DNA from: Terasakiella sp. SH-1
GTDB taxonomy: Bacteria; Pseudomonadota; Alphaproteobacteria; Rhodospirillales; Terasakiellaceae
Assembly (NCBI RefSeq): GCF_004564135.1
Contig: NZ_CP038255.1
Span: 2,591,501 to 2,655,500, forward strand
Reading direction: 5' to 3'
Length of the DNA stretch: 64,000 bases
The notes below the pieces were generated by a model. The model did not search any database, was not told the origin of the DNA, and was given only the letters and a program-made list of their open reading frames with translations. The position numbers were made by a program, and so were the translations under genes. Positions 45,080 to 54,711 of the stretch are shown here, one piece after another. Each line of letters starts with the position of its first letter. The stretch's first letter is position 1.

Positions 45080-46062
45080 TGTCTATAGATCCCCTTCAGG
45101 CGTCCATAACTGCTGTCCAATATCGACAAAGCCAACCTCAGGGTCAGCTTCCCTCTTTTGACATAAAAGAACTCTTGGCCTCAGGAGCTATGACAAAAAA
45201 GCTCGACGATCCAACACTTGTCGAAACCTTCAGAGCCCATGCTGCACAGTTCAAAAACTTAACTCCAGCTCAAGAAGCTGAGAACCTTGAACGTACCCTG
45301 AAAACGGCACAACAACACCTATATCACGATAAAGCTAGTCATGAAGTTCACAAAGCGAGCAAGGCAATGAGGGAAGCCATGGGGCTCCTTGGCGTTTATG
45401 ACACATTTGCCATAACGCGCTTGCATAATGGCGAATATCGAATTTCAGGCACGGGCCAAGATCCCGATACAGGCATGGGATTAAGTTTTGATCCGCGTGT
45501 TGCCTTGCCCAATCAGGATCTCATTGAAAAGATCATGAATGGTAAAGCCCCGAAATATGCAGAATTAAGCAAAAAAGTAATGGCGAAACTGGATGAAGTG
45601 AATGCACATTATGCCAAGGCTAATGAATTCCTTGATAAGGCAAGAGCTATTGAAACACCTTTTCCTCCCCCTTTTCCCGATGATCTTTCCTTTGGTTTTG
45701 AGGCACATACAAGCCATGTATACCTCGGAACAATGGGCGGACATCATGAGGCAGGAAAGGCACGTGCTTTGTCAAACCCCAAAGCGTTTCAGGACTGGAA
45801 AGATTCCAAGGACCCAAGCACGTTAGAAATTTGGACATACGAGCAGGTTTATGCCCTGTATTTTCGCGACACTACCTCTGTTGAGGTTCTCAATTCCATT
45901 GCGCAACACACCCAACTGAAAGAGCTTGCCATAACTGACAAAGGCTTGGAAGACGAACGCAAGGCAATTGACAAGCTCCAAGAGGATATCATTTTCTACC
46001 AAAGCAGGTTGAATGAGTTAAAGATGGCTGCAAACCAACAGAGCGATACAAGCCCCGGATAA
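45079..46062 (+). CDS. Unknown soluble protein, 327 residues
   Basis: No family recognised. No signal peptide or membrane segment. The first ~130 residues are mostly helical (LTPAQEAENLERTLKTAQQHLYHDKASHEVHK), a short beta part follows (YRISGTGQDPDTGMGLSFDPR), and the C-terminus is a coiled-coil-like helix (DERKAIDKLQEDIIFYQSRLNELKMA). The region has somewhat different composition from its neighbours, and an IS-end remnant lies upstream, so acquisition by transfer is possible. Starts after GGAGAG. Confidence 0.6.
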   Translation: MSIDPLQASITAVQYRQSQPQGQLPSFDIKELLASGAMTKKLDDPTLVETFRAHAAQFKNLTPAQEAENLERTLKTAQQHLYHDKASHEVHKASKAMREAMGLLGVYDTFAITRLHNGEYRISGTGQDPDTGMGLSFDPRVALPNQDLIEKIMNGKAPKYAELSKKVMAKLDEVNAHYAKANEFLDKARAIETPFPPPFPDDLSFGFEAHTSHVYLGTMGGHHEAGKARALSNPKAFQDWKDSKDPSTLEIWTYEQVYALYFRDTTSVEVLNSIAQHTQLKELAITDKGLEDERKAIDKLQEDIIFYQSRLNELKMAANQQSDTSPG

Positions 46063-46159
46063 ATATGGCGGGAAGCCCTTCCTCATAGATAAAAAAACTT
46101 GTTCCGCACTGCAATATCGCTTAAGGCTAGGGTGTAAAACTCTAGGGGAAGGGCGTTCA

Positions 46160-46699
46160 ATGAATATTATTCTCATCGGCATGCGCGGGGCTGGAAAGTC
46201 CAAAATTTCACGCCGTTTAAGCGTGTTAACCAAACGTGATGTTTTATCCTCTGACTTGCTGATTCAATATGATCATGGGGGCAAATCCATCCCTGAGATT
46301 TTATCAGACCACAATGGGGATTGGGCGGCTTTTCGTGATATGGAATATGCCACCTTGCAAAAGATATGCGCTCTGGATGGCAATATCATTGATTGCGGGG
46401 GCGGCATCATTGTTGATGTGGATAAAGACGGCAACGAAATTTATTCTGAACGAAAAATCAACCTGTTGCGTGAAAATGGCAAGATTGTCTGGCTCAAGGG
46501 TGATATCGCCCGTCTGGCTGCCAAAGTCAAAGGCGATGCACGCCGTCCTTCCCTGTCAGAAACAAAATCCGCCGAAGACGTCATGCACCGCCGCCTGCCG
46601 TTTTATGAACAAGCTGCTGATATCGTGATTGATATTGAAAACCATTCAAAAAAACAGCTCACTGAAACGGTATATGAAAAAATTCAGCCTTATCTCTGA
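46160..46699 (+). CDS. aroK: Shikimate kinase-like protein
   Basis: 179 residues with Walker A GMRGAGKSK, shikimate-site DCGGGI at ~78 and the lid arginines in GDARRPSLSE. Shikimate kinase phosphorylates the shikimate 3-hydroxyl in aromatic amino acid synthesis. The expected aroB partner is not adjacent and the sequence is somewhat divergent, so a related small-molecule kinase is possible. Confidence 0.8.
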   Translation: MNIILIGMRGAGKSKISRRLSVLTKRDVLSSDLLIQYDHGGKSIPEILSDHNGDWAAFRDMEYATLQKICALDGNIIDCGGGIIVDVDKDGNEIYSERKINLLRENGKIVWLKGDIARLAAKVKGDARRPSLSETKSAEDVMHRRLPFYEQAADIVIDIENHSKKQLTETVYEKIQPYL

Positions 46700-46772
46700 T
46701 CAGGGTCATTTTCCCCACCCATGATTTCTCTTATAGTATATCCATCGAGGGAAGGCTGAAAGACAGGCACAC

Positions 46773-47276
46773 ATGAAAAAAGTCCTTACAATTCTCACCA
46801 TTTGCAGTGCAACCGTGTTAACGGCCTGTGGTGAACCTGCGCCTGCCGCCTGGAATGCCAATCTGGATATCAGCTGTAAACCCCATGACCCCTATGACAA
46901 GCTTTATGCCAGCCTGTCCCCGGAAAAATTCTGGCGTGAACAGGAATATGACATGGGGACCATGGACAAGGCCGGACGCAAAAACATTGAAATGAGCAAA
47001 ATGGTGCTGGATGACAGTCGGGCACAAAAAGGCGACTATTTCCAACGCGCCCAACAGGCTGCACGTGATCTGGGCCTAACCGGTTCGGCAAAACGCAATC
47101 ATGTAAAAGAAAACATGGACCGCTATAATCAAGAGGTCAAAGACATTGAAATGCGGTTAAAACAACAAGAAACCGCCTTGAACTGGGTGCGCAAATGCAA
47201 AAATGCTGTCGATACAGAATTGCGCAAACTGGGCCTTCAGCCTGTAAAATATGATCCCGAAAAACGCCCGATGTAA
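46773..47276 (+). CDS. Putative lipoprotein
   Basis: 167 residues. The lipobox VLTAC follows a short hydrophobic signal (KKVLTILTICSATVLTAC), so the mature protein should be lipid-anchored at Cys19. The rest is helical and charged, with a coiled-coil-like stretch (NQEVKDIEMRLKQQETALNWVRKCKN) and two further cysteines that could pair. Function unknown. The next gene starts two bases after its stop, suggesting cotranscription. Confidence 0.65.
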   Translation: MKKVLTILTICSATVLTACGEPAPAAWNANLDISCKPHDPYDKLYASLSPEKFWREQEYDMGTMDKAGRKNIEMSKMVLDDSRAQKGDYFQRAQQAARDLGLTGSAKRNHVKENMDRYNQEVKDIEMRLKQQETALNWVRKCKNAVDTELRKLGLQPVKYDPEKRPM

Positions 47277-47277
47277 A

Positions 47278-48147
47278 ATGATATTACCGACTGAACGCCT
47301 TCTTGAACTTTCTTATTGGCAGGAACTCAATCCCCACCTGTCTGTAAACGATCACCCAACCTTCAGCCCGCCCATTGCCTTTCCAACCCACCAGCTGGAT
47401 GAAATTTCAGACACCATCCATCATGATGGCTATCTTCATCAAGGTCCGGTCTTTGCATCTAAATCCATTCAGGCTTTGCGTTTAGGCATTGAAAACCTTG
47501 TTCAGCACGGCTGGCCTGCAGCCTTCATTTATGTCTATGACGAGGTTTGGGACCTGTTTCATCAGCTGGATGAGTTTCTGTCTCATTTTCTGGGGGATAA
47601 TTTTGGCCTGCTGCCCCATTTCTGGGCCTGGCATATTGATACGGACAGTCAAGGAGCCACATCGGGTTGGCCCCCCCATGTGGACTATCCCGGCGAATGC
47701 GCCTTTTTTGATGATTTCCTTGTCAGCCTATCTCTATGGATTCCACTGACACATGCCACACCGGAAAACGGCTGTATGAATATCCTGCCTCTATCGCGTC
47801 AAAAAGACTATGACCAGCCAGTGACGGAGCCAAGCGATATCCTGCTGCAAGATGTACGCTGCCTGCCAGCCAAGGCCGGGTCCCTTCTGGGCTGGCGTCA
47901 GGATTTATGGCACTGGTCCGGGCGTTCATCCAAATATGCCAAAGAACCGCGCATTTCCCTGTCACTGGAGTTTCAGAACAGGGCCTTTGACCCATTATGT
48001 CCGCCCCTGTTTGACCTGACCGAACCGCCCTGTGTGGAAAAGCGCATTCGCATGATTTGTGGACAGTTCGCAAAATATGACCATATGGAACGGGTTTCGC
48101 CAGAACTGGAAGAAGCCGGGCGAAAAATCGGCATTACACAGCCTTGA
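47278..48147 (+). CDS. Phytanoyl-CoA dioxygenase-family protein
   Basis: 289 residues from ATG 47278. A PhyH-type iron/2-oxoglutarate oxygenase is suggested by the H-x-D motif in PPHVDYPGE, SLWIPLTHATPENGCMNILPLSR after it, and a distal histidine with arginine in WHWSGRSSKYAKEPRISLSLEF. The substrate cannot be predicted. It directly follows the lipoprotein gene. Confidence 0.78.
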   Translation: MILPTERLLELSYWQELNPHLSVNDHPTFSPPIAFPTHQLDEISDTIHHDGYLHQGPVFASKSIQALRLGIENLVQHGWPAAFIYVYDEVWDLFHQLDEFLSHFLGDNFGLLPHFWAWHIDTDSQGATSGWPPHVDYPGECAFFDDFLVSLSLWIPLTHATPENGCMNILPLSRQKDYDQPVTEPSDILLQDVRCLPAKAGSLLGWRQDLWHWSGRSSKYAKEPRISLSLEFQNRAFDPLCPPLFDLTEPPCVEKRIRMICGQFAKYDHMERVSPELEEAGRKIGITQP

Positions 48148-48216
48148 CTCTTGAGCTATTCCTGACAAGATTAGAGACGGTGATGCGGTGCCTATAAAGG
48201 GCTGTATCCTTACGTC

Positions 48217-48332
48217 TTATATCCAAATTGATTGATTTGGATATAACTCTTTGATTTTACGCAAATACGTCTGCCGTAATTTTTAATCAAAATTACTCGG
48301 GATTTGCGATATATCTCGCTTTTTAAAAGGAG
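48217..48332 (+). promoter_or_regulatory. ROSE-like RNA thermometer candidate in the hsp20 leader
   Basis: The leader folds into successive hairpins. One has 12-bp perfect arms (48217-48228 with 48235-48246). A second has 8-bp arms (48276-48283 with 48289-48296). A last one, 48315-48332, has CTC-G-CTTT pairing with AAAG-GAG, which buries the AGGAG Shine-Dalgarno six bases before the ATG. The 5' strand contains TCGCT, matching the U-Y-G-C-U motif, and leaves a single G bulged, which is the hallmark of ROSE elements. Heating should melt the last stem. Confidence 0.55.
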
Positions 48333-48338
48333 ACACTC

Positions 48339-48803
48339 ATGCCCCGACTGTCGGTTTTTAACAGTCCTTTACTCCTTGGCTTTGACCACTTTGAACAGGT
48401 TCTTGATCGCGTGTCCAAATCTTCTGCGGAAGGCTATCCGCCCTATAATATCGAACAACTGGCACAAAACCGCCTGCGTATTTCGCTGGCTGTCGCTGGC
48501 TTTTCCATGGATGACCTGGCGGTAACAATTGAAGATAATCAATTGATGGTCCGTGGTAAAAATACGCAAGATGACAGTGATCGCATCTTCATCCATCGCG
48601 GCATTGCTGCACGCCAGTTCCAGCGCAGCTTTGTTCTGGCCGAAGGGGTGGAAGTCACCGGGGCGCGCCTTGAAAAAGGCTTGTTGCATGTGGATCTGGA
48701 ACTACCGATCCCGGAAACCCAAGTGCGCCAAATCCCCATTGAAGATATGGAACGCCCACATGTCCCGACCAATGCCAAGACCATAGACGTCAAACCCGAA
48801 TAA
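48339..48803 (+). CDS. Small heat-shock protein, Hsp20/IbpA family
   Basis: 154 residues with an alpha-crystallin domain (~35-130): YNIEQLAQNRLRISLAVAGF, VRGKNTQDD, FIHRGIAARQFQRSFVLAEGVEVTGARLEKGLLHVDLEL. The start PRLSVFNSPLLLGFDHFEQ is typical of IbpA-like proteins of this class. It holds unfolded proteins during stress. The leader suggests temperature control, and a DUF1150 gene follows, as in many alphaproteobacteria. Confidence 0.93.
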   Translation: MPRLSVFNSPLLLGFDHFEQVLDRVSKSSAEGYPPYNIEQLAQNRLRISLAVAGFSMDDLAVTIEDNQLMVRGKNTQDDSDRIFIHRGIAARQFQRSFVLAEGVEVTGARLEKGLLHVDLELPIPETQVRQIPIEDMERPHVPTNAKTIDVKPE

Positions 48804-48969
48804 GTATATTTCACTGTTCTTATCACCAAGTCGTGATCAAAATTATAGCAAAAACAAGCTGTTTTTTGCTATAATCCGCTGTGTGAACGGGCCTGAACAA
48901 CGACAGAAGGTCACGTTGGGCAGGCTCAAGGAAAACGACGACATGGTGTCGAACAGAATGGAGGCCGCC

Positions 48970-49203
48970 ATGACCAACTATATCTTTAGCGAAGAGCACG
49001 CTCTGATCTCTTATACGCGCGAAGAAGCTTGCAAAGCTTTTGACAACGAACGTCTGGCCTATGTGGTTGAGGAAATTGTTGAAGGCACCCCTGGCTATTC
49101 AATCTACAGCGGCAGTGGTGAACATCTCGGTCATACAGATACCCGTGACATCGCCTTTGCAACCGCTTTCCAATATGACATGCATGCACTCAGCGTTCAC
49201 TAA
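48970..49203 (+). CDS. DUF1150-family small protein
   Basis: 77 residues from the ATG at 48970, five bases after GGAGG; the longer frame from 48883 has no such site. The end RDIAFATAFQYDMHALSVH and the mid segment YSIYSGSGEHLG match the DUF1150 family, which is usually encoded next to hsp20 in alphaproteobacteria. Function unknown; probably co-regulated with the heat-shock gene. Confidence 0.8.
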   Translation: MTNYIFSEEHALISYTREEACKAFDNERLAYVVEEIVEGTPGYSIYSGSGEHLGHTDTRDIAFATAFQYDMHALSVH

Positions 49204-49225
49204 CATCGCACGATATAGACGCTGT

Positions 49226-49262
49226 AAAGGTCCCCCGCTTCATTTAAAGCGGGGACTTTTTT
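49226..49262 (+). terminator. Terminator of the hsp20-DUF1150 unit
   Basis: GTCCCCCGCTT and AAGCGGGGAC form a stem with one bulged C, followed by TTTTTT. Confidence 0.8.
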
Positions 49263-49277
49263 GCTCTTGGGTCAGTA

Positions 49278-50711
49278 CTAAAACAGTTCGAGGTCGTCCT
49301 CTTCTTCCTCATTCTCCCCATACAGATCCACTTCCATGAAGTTATGAGCTGTGGCACCGGGGTTATTTTTAAGTTTTTGTACCGTATCAAAGAAATGCTC
49401 AATCTCAATCGTCAAACCTTTTGAGACTTCTTCCATCGTGCTGGACGTCCCTTTCAGGTTTTCTGCATTGGCTTCGGTTTGTGCAGCCGCCCCTTCCACT
49501 TTGGTAATGGTTTCAGACATGGCGCGTGCCTCACCGGAAGCTTGTTGCGCGTTATGACTGATTTCCTTAATCGCATTGCTTTGCTGTTCAACAGCAGTTG
49601 CAATCATTTCTGCGATTTCACTGCCTTGAGCAATGATCCGACCAATGGACTTCATGGCCTCGGTCGCCTGTTGTGTGGCACTCTGGATATTATTGACCTG
49701 ACTGGCAATCTGACTGGTGGCCTGCCCTGTCTGATTGGCGAGATTTTTCACTTCACTGGCAACAACGGCAAACCCCTTGCCAGCCTCCCCCGCACGTGCG
49801 GCTTCAATGGTGGCGTTTAACGCCAGCATATTGGTTTGTCCGGCGATATCATTAATCAAATTAATCACCTGACCAATTTCATTTGAAGCCTCGCTTAACC
49901 CTGAAACAAGATGGTTGGTTTGTTCAACTTGCGAGACAGCCTGATTTGTCACATCGCGTGATTGCACCACCTTATTGGCAATCTCATCAATGGAAACATC
50001 CAGTTCTTCTGCATTTTGAGCCACCGTTTCTACATTTTGGCTGGCTTCATTTACCGCTGCGGCCACCGTATCAGCATATTCGGTAGTCTGCTGGGCATTC
50101 ACAAACATGGTATTGGCCATGGACATCATATCAATCCCGACCTCTTTCATCGACGCGAGCAAAGGTATTGTGGCACAGTCAAATAAATCAATCGCATCAT
50201 TTCGACGGGCTTGGCGCTCTTTGGATGCTTCTTGATGCATCTCATGATAAATAGACAGCGCAAGGTCCATATCGAGAAAAGCCGCCTTATTGACCGCATC
50301 AACAAGGGGGGCCGCTTTTGCCGGATTACGTTTACAGCCCTTCAAAATCACACGGCTTAGGCTGCTCAGAACCTTGCAATAGCCACCTAAATACCAGGTT
50401 TGTTCCAGTCCGATACGATAATGTGCAGCTGCAACCATGCGGGCACGCTCTTCATACGCCGTATCAAACTCGCCACGAAAAAGGGCTTCCCAATGGGCGA
50501 ACTGTGTTTTTTTCAGGACCGGAACCCGCTCTGCTCCCCCAACCTTTTCCGCCAGAAAAGGAAAAGCAACCACATGTGCATAAAACTCTTCCAGCACACT
50601 GTCTAAATGAGGTTCCAGTAAATGCCATGCTTCACGCATGGCCGTACAGGCATGCTGGTCGATCCCTAAAAACGCCAAGCGTTCTTGAAGGGAAACCGTG
50701 GCTTGAGCCAT
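49278..50711 (-). CDS. Globin-coupled methyl-accepting chemoreceptor (copy 1)
   Basis: 477 residues from the ATG at 50711. The N-terminal ~170 residues are a globin-coupled sensor domain: the haem-ligand histidine lies in [18 protein letters not shown] and [16 protein letters not shown] forms the early helix. A signalling domain follows ([37 protein letters not shown]). No membrane helix, so it is a cytoplasmic oxygen or gas receptor of the HemAT type. The C-terminus ends in an acidic run closing with DDLELF. A paralogue lies 120 bases upstream. Confidence 0.92.
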   Translation of the reverse strand: MAQATVSLQERLAFLGIDQHACTAMREAWHLLEPHLDSVLEEFYAHVVAFPFLAEKVGGAERVPVLKKTQFAHWEALFRGEFDTAYEERARMVAAAHYRIGLEQTWYLGGYCKVLSSLSRVILKGCKRNPAKAAPLVDAVNKAAFLDMDLALSIYHEMHQEASKERQARRNDAIDLFDCATIPLLASMKEVGIDMMSMANTMFVNAQQTTEYADTVAAAVNEASQNVETVAQNAEELDVSIDEIANKVVQSRDVTNQAVSQVEQTNHLVSGLSEASNEIGQVINLINDIAGQTNMLALNATIEAARAGEAGKGFAVVASEVKNLANQTGQATSQIASQVNNIQSATQQATEAMKSIGRIIAQGSEIAEMIATAVEQQSNAIKEISHNAQQASGEARAMSETITKVEGAAAQTEANAENLKGTSSTMEEVSKGLTIEIEHFFDTVQKLKNNPGATAHNFMEVDLYGENEEEEDDLELF

Positions 50712-50831
50712 CTGTCTGTTCCTTTGATATCTATCCCAATTGATAAATAGCAAAAATTACAGATTGTACAAAGCGTTAATGCTGAACAAGGATATTAAAC
50801 TAAAGGTTAAAAGCCTTTCAATAATACTCTT

Positions 50832-52268
50832 TTAAAACAACTCAAGATCATCTTCACTGCCCTGTGCAGCTTCTTCTTCCAAATCTATTTTCATAAAATT
50901 GGGTTGCGTGGCATTGGGGTTATTTTTCAACTGTTGGACGGTATCAAAGAAATGTTCAATTTCAATCGTCAGACCTTTGGAAGCCCCTTCCATGCTGCTG
51001 GATGTCCCCTTTAGGTTTTCGGCATTGGCCTTGGTTTGCAAGGCGGCATTGCCGACTTTCACAATTGTCTTGGCCATCGCCGTTGTGCCTTGCGCGGCTT
51101 CATGGGCGTTATGGGAAATTTCCTGAATGGCACTGCTTTGCTGTTCCACCGCACTGGCAATGGTCTCAGCAATATCGCTGCTTTGATTAATGATCGCATT
51201 AATGCTTTCCATAGCCCCGGTTGCCTGATGGGTTGCGGTTTGAATGTTCCCCACCTGGGCTGCGATCTGGCTGGTGGCCTGTGCAGTTTGCTTGGCAAGG
51301 TTCTTAACCTCACTTGCCACAACTGCAAAGCCCTTACCCGCCTGACCGGCGCGTGCAGCCTCAATCGTTGCATTCAGGGCCAGCATATTGGTTTGTCCAG
51401 CAATATCATTGATCAGATTAACCACCTGACCAATTTCATTTGAGGCATCGCTCAAGCCAGAGACCAATTGGTTTGTGGTTTCAACCTGCGTCACAGCCTC
51501 TCCTGTGATTTGTTTGGATTGTACGACCTTATTGGCAATTTCATGAATGGCAACGGTTAACTCTTCTGCATTTTGGGCCACGGTATCCACATTTTGGCTG
51601 GCTTCATTGGCCGCTGTTGCCACCGTGTCGGCATAATCGCTGGTCTGGTTTGCGTTCATAAACATGGTGTTTGCCATGGACATCAAATCAATTCCAGCCT
51701 CTTTCATCGAACCCAAAATCGGTGTTGTGGCACAATTAAACAGTTCAATGGCTTCGTTGCGCCGCATCTGGCGATCACGTGATGCCTGAGCATGCATGTC
51801 ATGGTAAATGGACAAGGCCAAATCCATATCCAGAAAGACTGCTTTATTCACCACATTAATCAATTCCGCAGCCTTGAGCGCATTGCGTTTATGGGTCTTG
51901 GCAATGATTTCGCACAAACGATTAAGAACAAGACAATAGCCCCCCATATACCAGTTTTGATCCAGCCCAATCCGGTAATGAGTTTCCCCAACGGTTCGCA
52001 CACGCGCCATATAGCTCTCGTCAAATTCACCGGAAAACAAAGCCTGCCAATGGCCGCCTTGCGCTTTTTTCAATCCGGTAATGCGATCTGGAGAACCGAT
52101 TTTTTCCTGTAAAATCGGTTGCGTTGTCACATGGGCATAAAATTCTTCAAGCACATAATCCAGCTGCGGTTCAATCACCCGCCATGCATCACATAAACGG
52201 GCCCGTGAAATATCATCAAGGCGCAGGAATTCCATTCTTTCCTGAATTGAGACCGGGTTTTGTGCCAT
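50832..52268 (-). CDS. Globin-coupled methyl-accepting chemoreceptor (copy 2)
   Basis: 478 residues from the ATG at 52268. It is closely related to the neighbouring copy throughout: globin domain with [18 protein letters not shown] for the proximal histidine, then the methyl-accepting domain with the same conserved hairpin tip, and the same ending EDDLELF. The pair appears to be a tandem duplication followed by divergence, mostly in the globin domain and inter-helix regions. Each may sense oxygen or another haem ligand with different affinity. Confidence 0.92.
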   Translation of the reverse strand: MAQNPVSIQERMEFLRLDDISRARLCDAWRVIEPQLDYVLEEFYAHVTTQPILQEKIGSPDRITGLKKAQGGHWQALFSGEFDESYMARVRTVGETHYRIGLDQNWYMGGYCLVLNRLCEIIAKTHKRNALKAAELINVVNKAVFLDMDLALSIYHDMHAQASRDRQMRRNEAIELFNCATTPILGSMKEAGIDLMSMANTMFMNANQTSDYADTVATAANEASQNVDTVAQNAEELTVAIHEIANKVVQSKQITGEAVTQVETTNQLVSGLSDASNEIGQVVNLINDIAGQTNMLALNATIEAARAGQAGKGFAVVASEVKNLAKQTAQATSQIAAQVGNIQTATHQATGAMESINAIINQSSDIAETIASAVEQQSSAIQEISHNAHEAAQGTTAMAKTIVKVGNAALQTKANAENLKGTSSSMEGASKGLTIEIEHFFDTVQQLKNNPNATQPNFMKIDLEEEAAQGSEDDLELF

Positions 52269-52536
52269 CTCAGCTGTCCTTATTACTTCTAATTGCTTCG
52301 CTGGAGCGCACTCAACTTGCAATTAATAACCATTCTTAATTTCTTATAGATATCAAAAATGAAGAAGCAATTAAAGGGGAAAATCAATACAATTGTATGT
52401 CATCAAAGCATTACATGCCTACACTACGATATACCCTTCTATCAAAAAATCGCATTAGAAAGCTATTTTCTACTTTTATTTGTCTCTTCTTTACCTATAA
52501 TTCATTCAAATTTTACATAAATTACGAGAATGGCAA

Positions 52537-54645
52537 ATGACGTTACCCAGTGCCTGGACTACAGAACCCACAATCACAGCCCTTTCAGACGCCCCTATCA
52601 AAGAACAGCTGGCTGATAACGATAAGTTCCGCCTGACCCGTACCATGGGTCCGGTGCTGGATATTTTGCGCCATAAAAACACCCAAACCCCTCTTTCCGT
52701 TGCGGTATACGGCACTTGGGGCAGCGGTAAGTCCACCGCCATGCATTGGCTGGCCGAAGGGCTGGAAGAATGGAATTCCCGCATTGTTCCGTTAAATGAT
52801 GATATTCCCGATACAGATCACCATTGGCCCCATGTTCTCCCGGTGAATTTCTATCCATGGAAATATTCCACCAAGGAAGATGTCTGGCGTGGCTTGATTG
52901 TCGAAATTATTCTGGCCTGCATCAAACACCGTGATAGCAACAGCAAAACCATTGGCGAAGTCATCAGCAAGTTTTCCGGTTTTCTGGGCAGTAAACTCAC
53001 CACCGCACTCAGTGCCCTGAAATTAAAAGGGGAGTTAATGGGGGTCAAAGGGGAAATTGATGTCAAACAGCTGATCAAGGTTTTTGAAAATGAAGATATC
53101 AGCCCGGAAACCGCCTATCTCAATGCATTTGAGCATACTTTTGAAAAATGGGTGGGGGAATTCATAAAGCCCACAGATAATGAATGGGAAGGTCCCAAAC
53201 AATATCGTCTGGTTGTGTTTATTGATGATCTGGACCGCTGCCTGCCCGATGTCGCTTTGCAGGTTCTCGAAGCCCTTAAACTCTACCTCAATATCCCCGG
53301 ACTGGTCTTTGTACTGGGACTGGATGAAAGTGTCGTCAAGCAACAGATTAAAAAATACTATAAAGACCTTGGCGTTGGGGAAGAGAAATCCAAATATTAT
53401 CTCGCCAAAATGTTTCAGGTCGAAGTGACCATGGACCCACATGAGGGCCTTGTCAGTAAATATGTCAAGCAACTGATCAGCGAAGAGGAATGGCGCAGCC
53501 TTGGCATTGACCCTAACGGCTTGGAAAAAGATATTTTCATTAATGTCATTCGCCATCTGGGCGAACATTCCCCCCGTGAAACCAAGCGTCTGGTTAATTC
53601 TACACTGATGCAGGCCCGTGGTGCACAGATGATCCTGAAAGATTTCCCCGACCCCAGTGTTGAACTCAGCGTAACACAAGCCATTCAAATTCATCTGATC
53701 GAAGAGGTCTTGCGCCGCAATTACCCAGACCAAAACAAGTGGTTGAGACGACGTGACACCCAAACCTTCTTTATCAACTGGGCGGCTGAAATCAGTGAGG
53801 AAGACAGCGAACCCTACGAATATAAAGAAACAGACATCGAAGCCAAGCTGCGTAAAGACTCACTCTTGCAACAGCTGATGGGGATTACTCCTTTCCCCGA
53901 AGCAAAACAGCTTGAATCTCTGCAATCAAGTGCAAAAATTGATACGGACCTGAAAGCGCGTATTGAAGAACAAATTGACATGTCCTGGGAAGACGCTGAA
54001 GAAAACGACTTTAAGGATATTACCACACTCAACTTTAGAAATGCGTCTTTTGAAAATTGGGCTGCTTTATTCAAACTTAAATACTTAGAAGAACTGACTT
54101 TATGGGGCAGTAATTTCGCAGCCTTTGAAAAGCTTAGGAATTTCCCATACCTAACAGTACTCGACTTGGATGAATGCCTGATTTCAGATGGTCGTATACT
54201 GACAGAACTCCCCAAGCTCAAACGTCTCTATATTCGCAGAAGTCATATTCAGAATTTAGATTTCCTGCAACAAATGCCGTACTTGCGAACTCTTGGCTTT
54301 TCTGAGCATGTCACAATAAAAGCCGATACATTCAGTGCGTCAAAAAATCTGGTCTCTCTGAATCTATCAAACATCGTTACAAAAGATCTAAACTTTTTAG
54401 AGCAACTCCCACATGTCACACGAATATTCTTAAGCCGTTCCAAGGTTCAAGATTATTCACAGATCAAATATCTAAAGAACCTACGTCTTTTAAGACTTGG
54501 TTCCAGTTCAATATCAGACATTACTCCCCTTCAGGATTTACATAATCTACAGAAATGTACATTACCTAAAAAGTTTGAAGATGATCCAATTTGTGAAATC
54601 ATTCGAGACAACAATCCCGATATTGAACTAGAGTTTAGGGGCTAA
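52537..54645 (+). CDS. KAP-family P-loop NTPase fused to leucine-rich repeats
   Basis: 702 residues. The KAP NTPase domain occupies roughly 25-400, with Walker A YGTWGSGKST (58-67), the KAP-type NFYPWKYSTKEDVWRGL (104-120) and Walker B VVFIDDLDRC (226-235); HSPRETKRLVN is a typical C-terminal sensor. No membrane insert is obvious. From ~490 the protein is a leucine-rich repeat region (LEELTLWGSNF, LTVLDLDECLI, LKRLYIRRSHI, LVSLNLSN, LRLLRLGSSSI). Codon use becomes more AT-rich at that point. KAP NTPases with sensor-like repeats are found among bacterial defence proteins, but function is unknown here. It stands alone between other genes. Confidence 0.85.
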   Translation: MTLPSAWTTEPTITALSDAPIKEQLADNDKFRLTRTMGPVLDILRHKNTQTPLSVAVYGTWGSGKSTAMHWLAEGLEEWNSRIVPLNDDIPDTDHHWPHVLPVNFYPWKYSTKEDVWRGLIVEIILACIKHRDSNSKTIGEVISKFSGFLGSKLTTALSALKLKGELMGVKGEIDVKQLIKVFENEDISPETAYLNAFEHTFEKWVGEFIKPTDNEWEGPKQYRLVVFIDDLDRCLPDVALQVLEALKLYLNIPGLVFVLGLDESVVKQQIKKYYKDLGVGEEKSKYYLAKMFQVEVTMDPHEGLVSKYVKQLISEEEWRSLGIDPNGLEKDIFINVIRHLGEHSPRETKRLVNSTLMQARGAQMILKDFPDPSVELSVTQAIQIHLIEEVLRRNYPDQNKWLRRRDTQTFFINWAAEISEEDSEPYEYKETDIEAKLRKDSLLQQLMGITPFPEAKQLESLQSSAKIDTDLKARIEEQIDMSWEDAEENDFKDITTLNFRNASFENWAALFKLKYLEELTLWGSNFAAFEKLRNFPYLTVLDLDECLISDGRILTELPKLKRLYIRRSHIQNLDFLQQMPYLRTLGFSEHVTIKADTFSASKNLVSLNLSNIVTKDLNFLEQLPHVTRIFLSRSKVQDYSQIKYLKNLRLLRLGSSSISDITPLQDLHNLQKCTLPKKFEDDPICEIIRDNNPDIELEFRG

Positions 54646-54650
54646 ACAGA

Positions 54651-54686
54651 AAAAGCCCTTCCGCAATATCATGCGGAAGGGCTTTT
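54651..54686. terminator. Strong terminator between the KAP-LRR gene and purL
   Basis: AAAAGCCCTTCCGCA and TGCGGAAGGGCTTTT form a perfect 15-bp stem, with T runs on both strands, so it can serve both convergent genes. Confidence 0.88.
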
Positions 54687-54711
54687 CTTTTGGTTCGGAT
54701 AGGCTGTTGAC

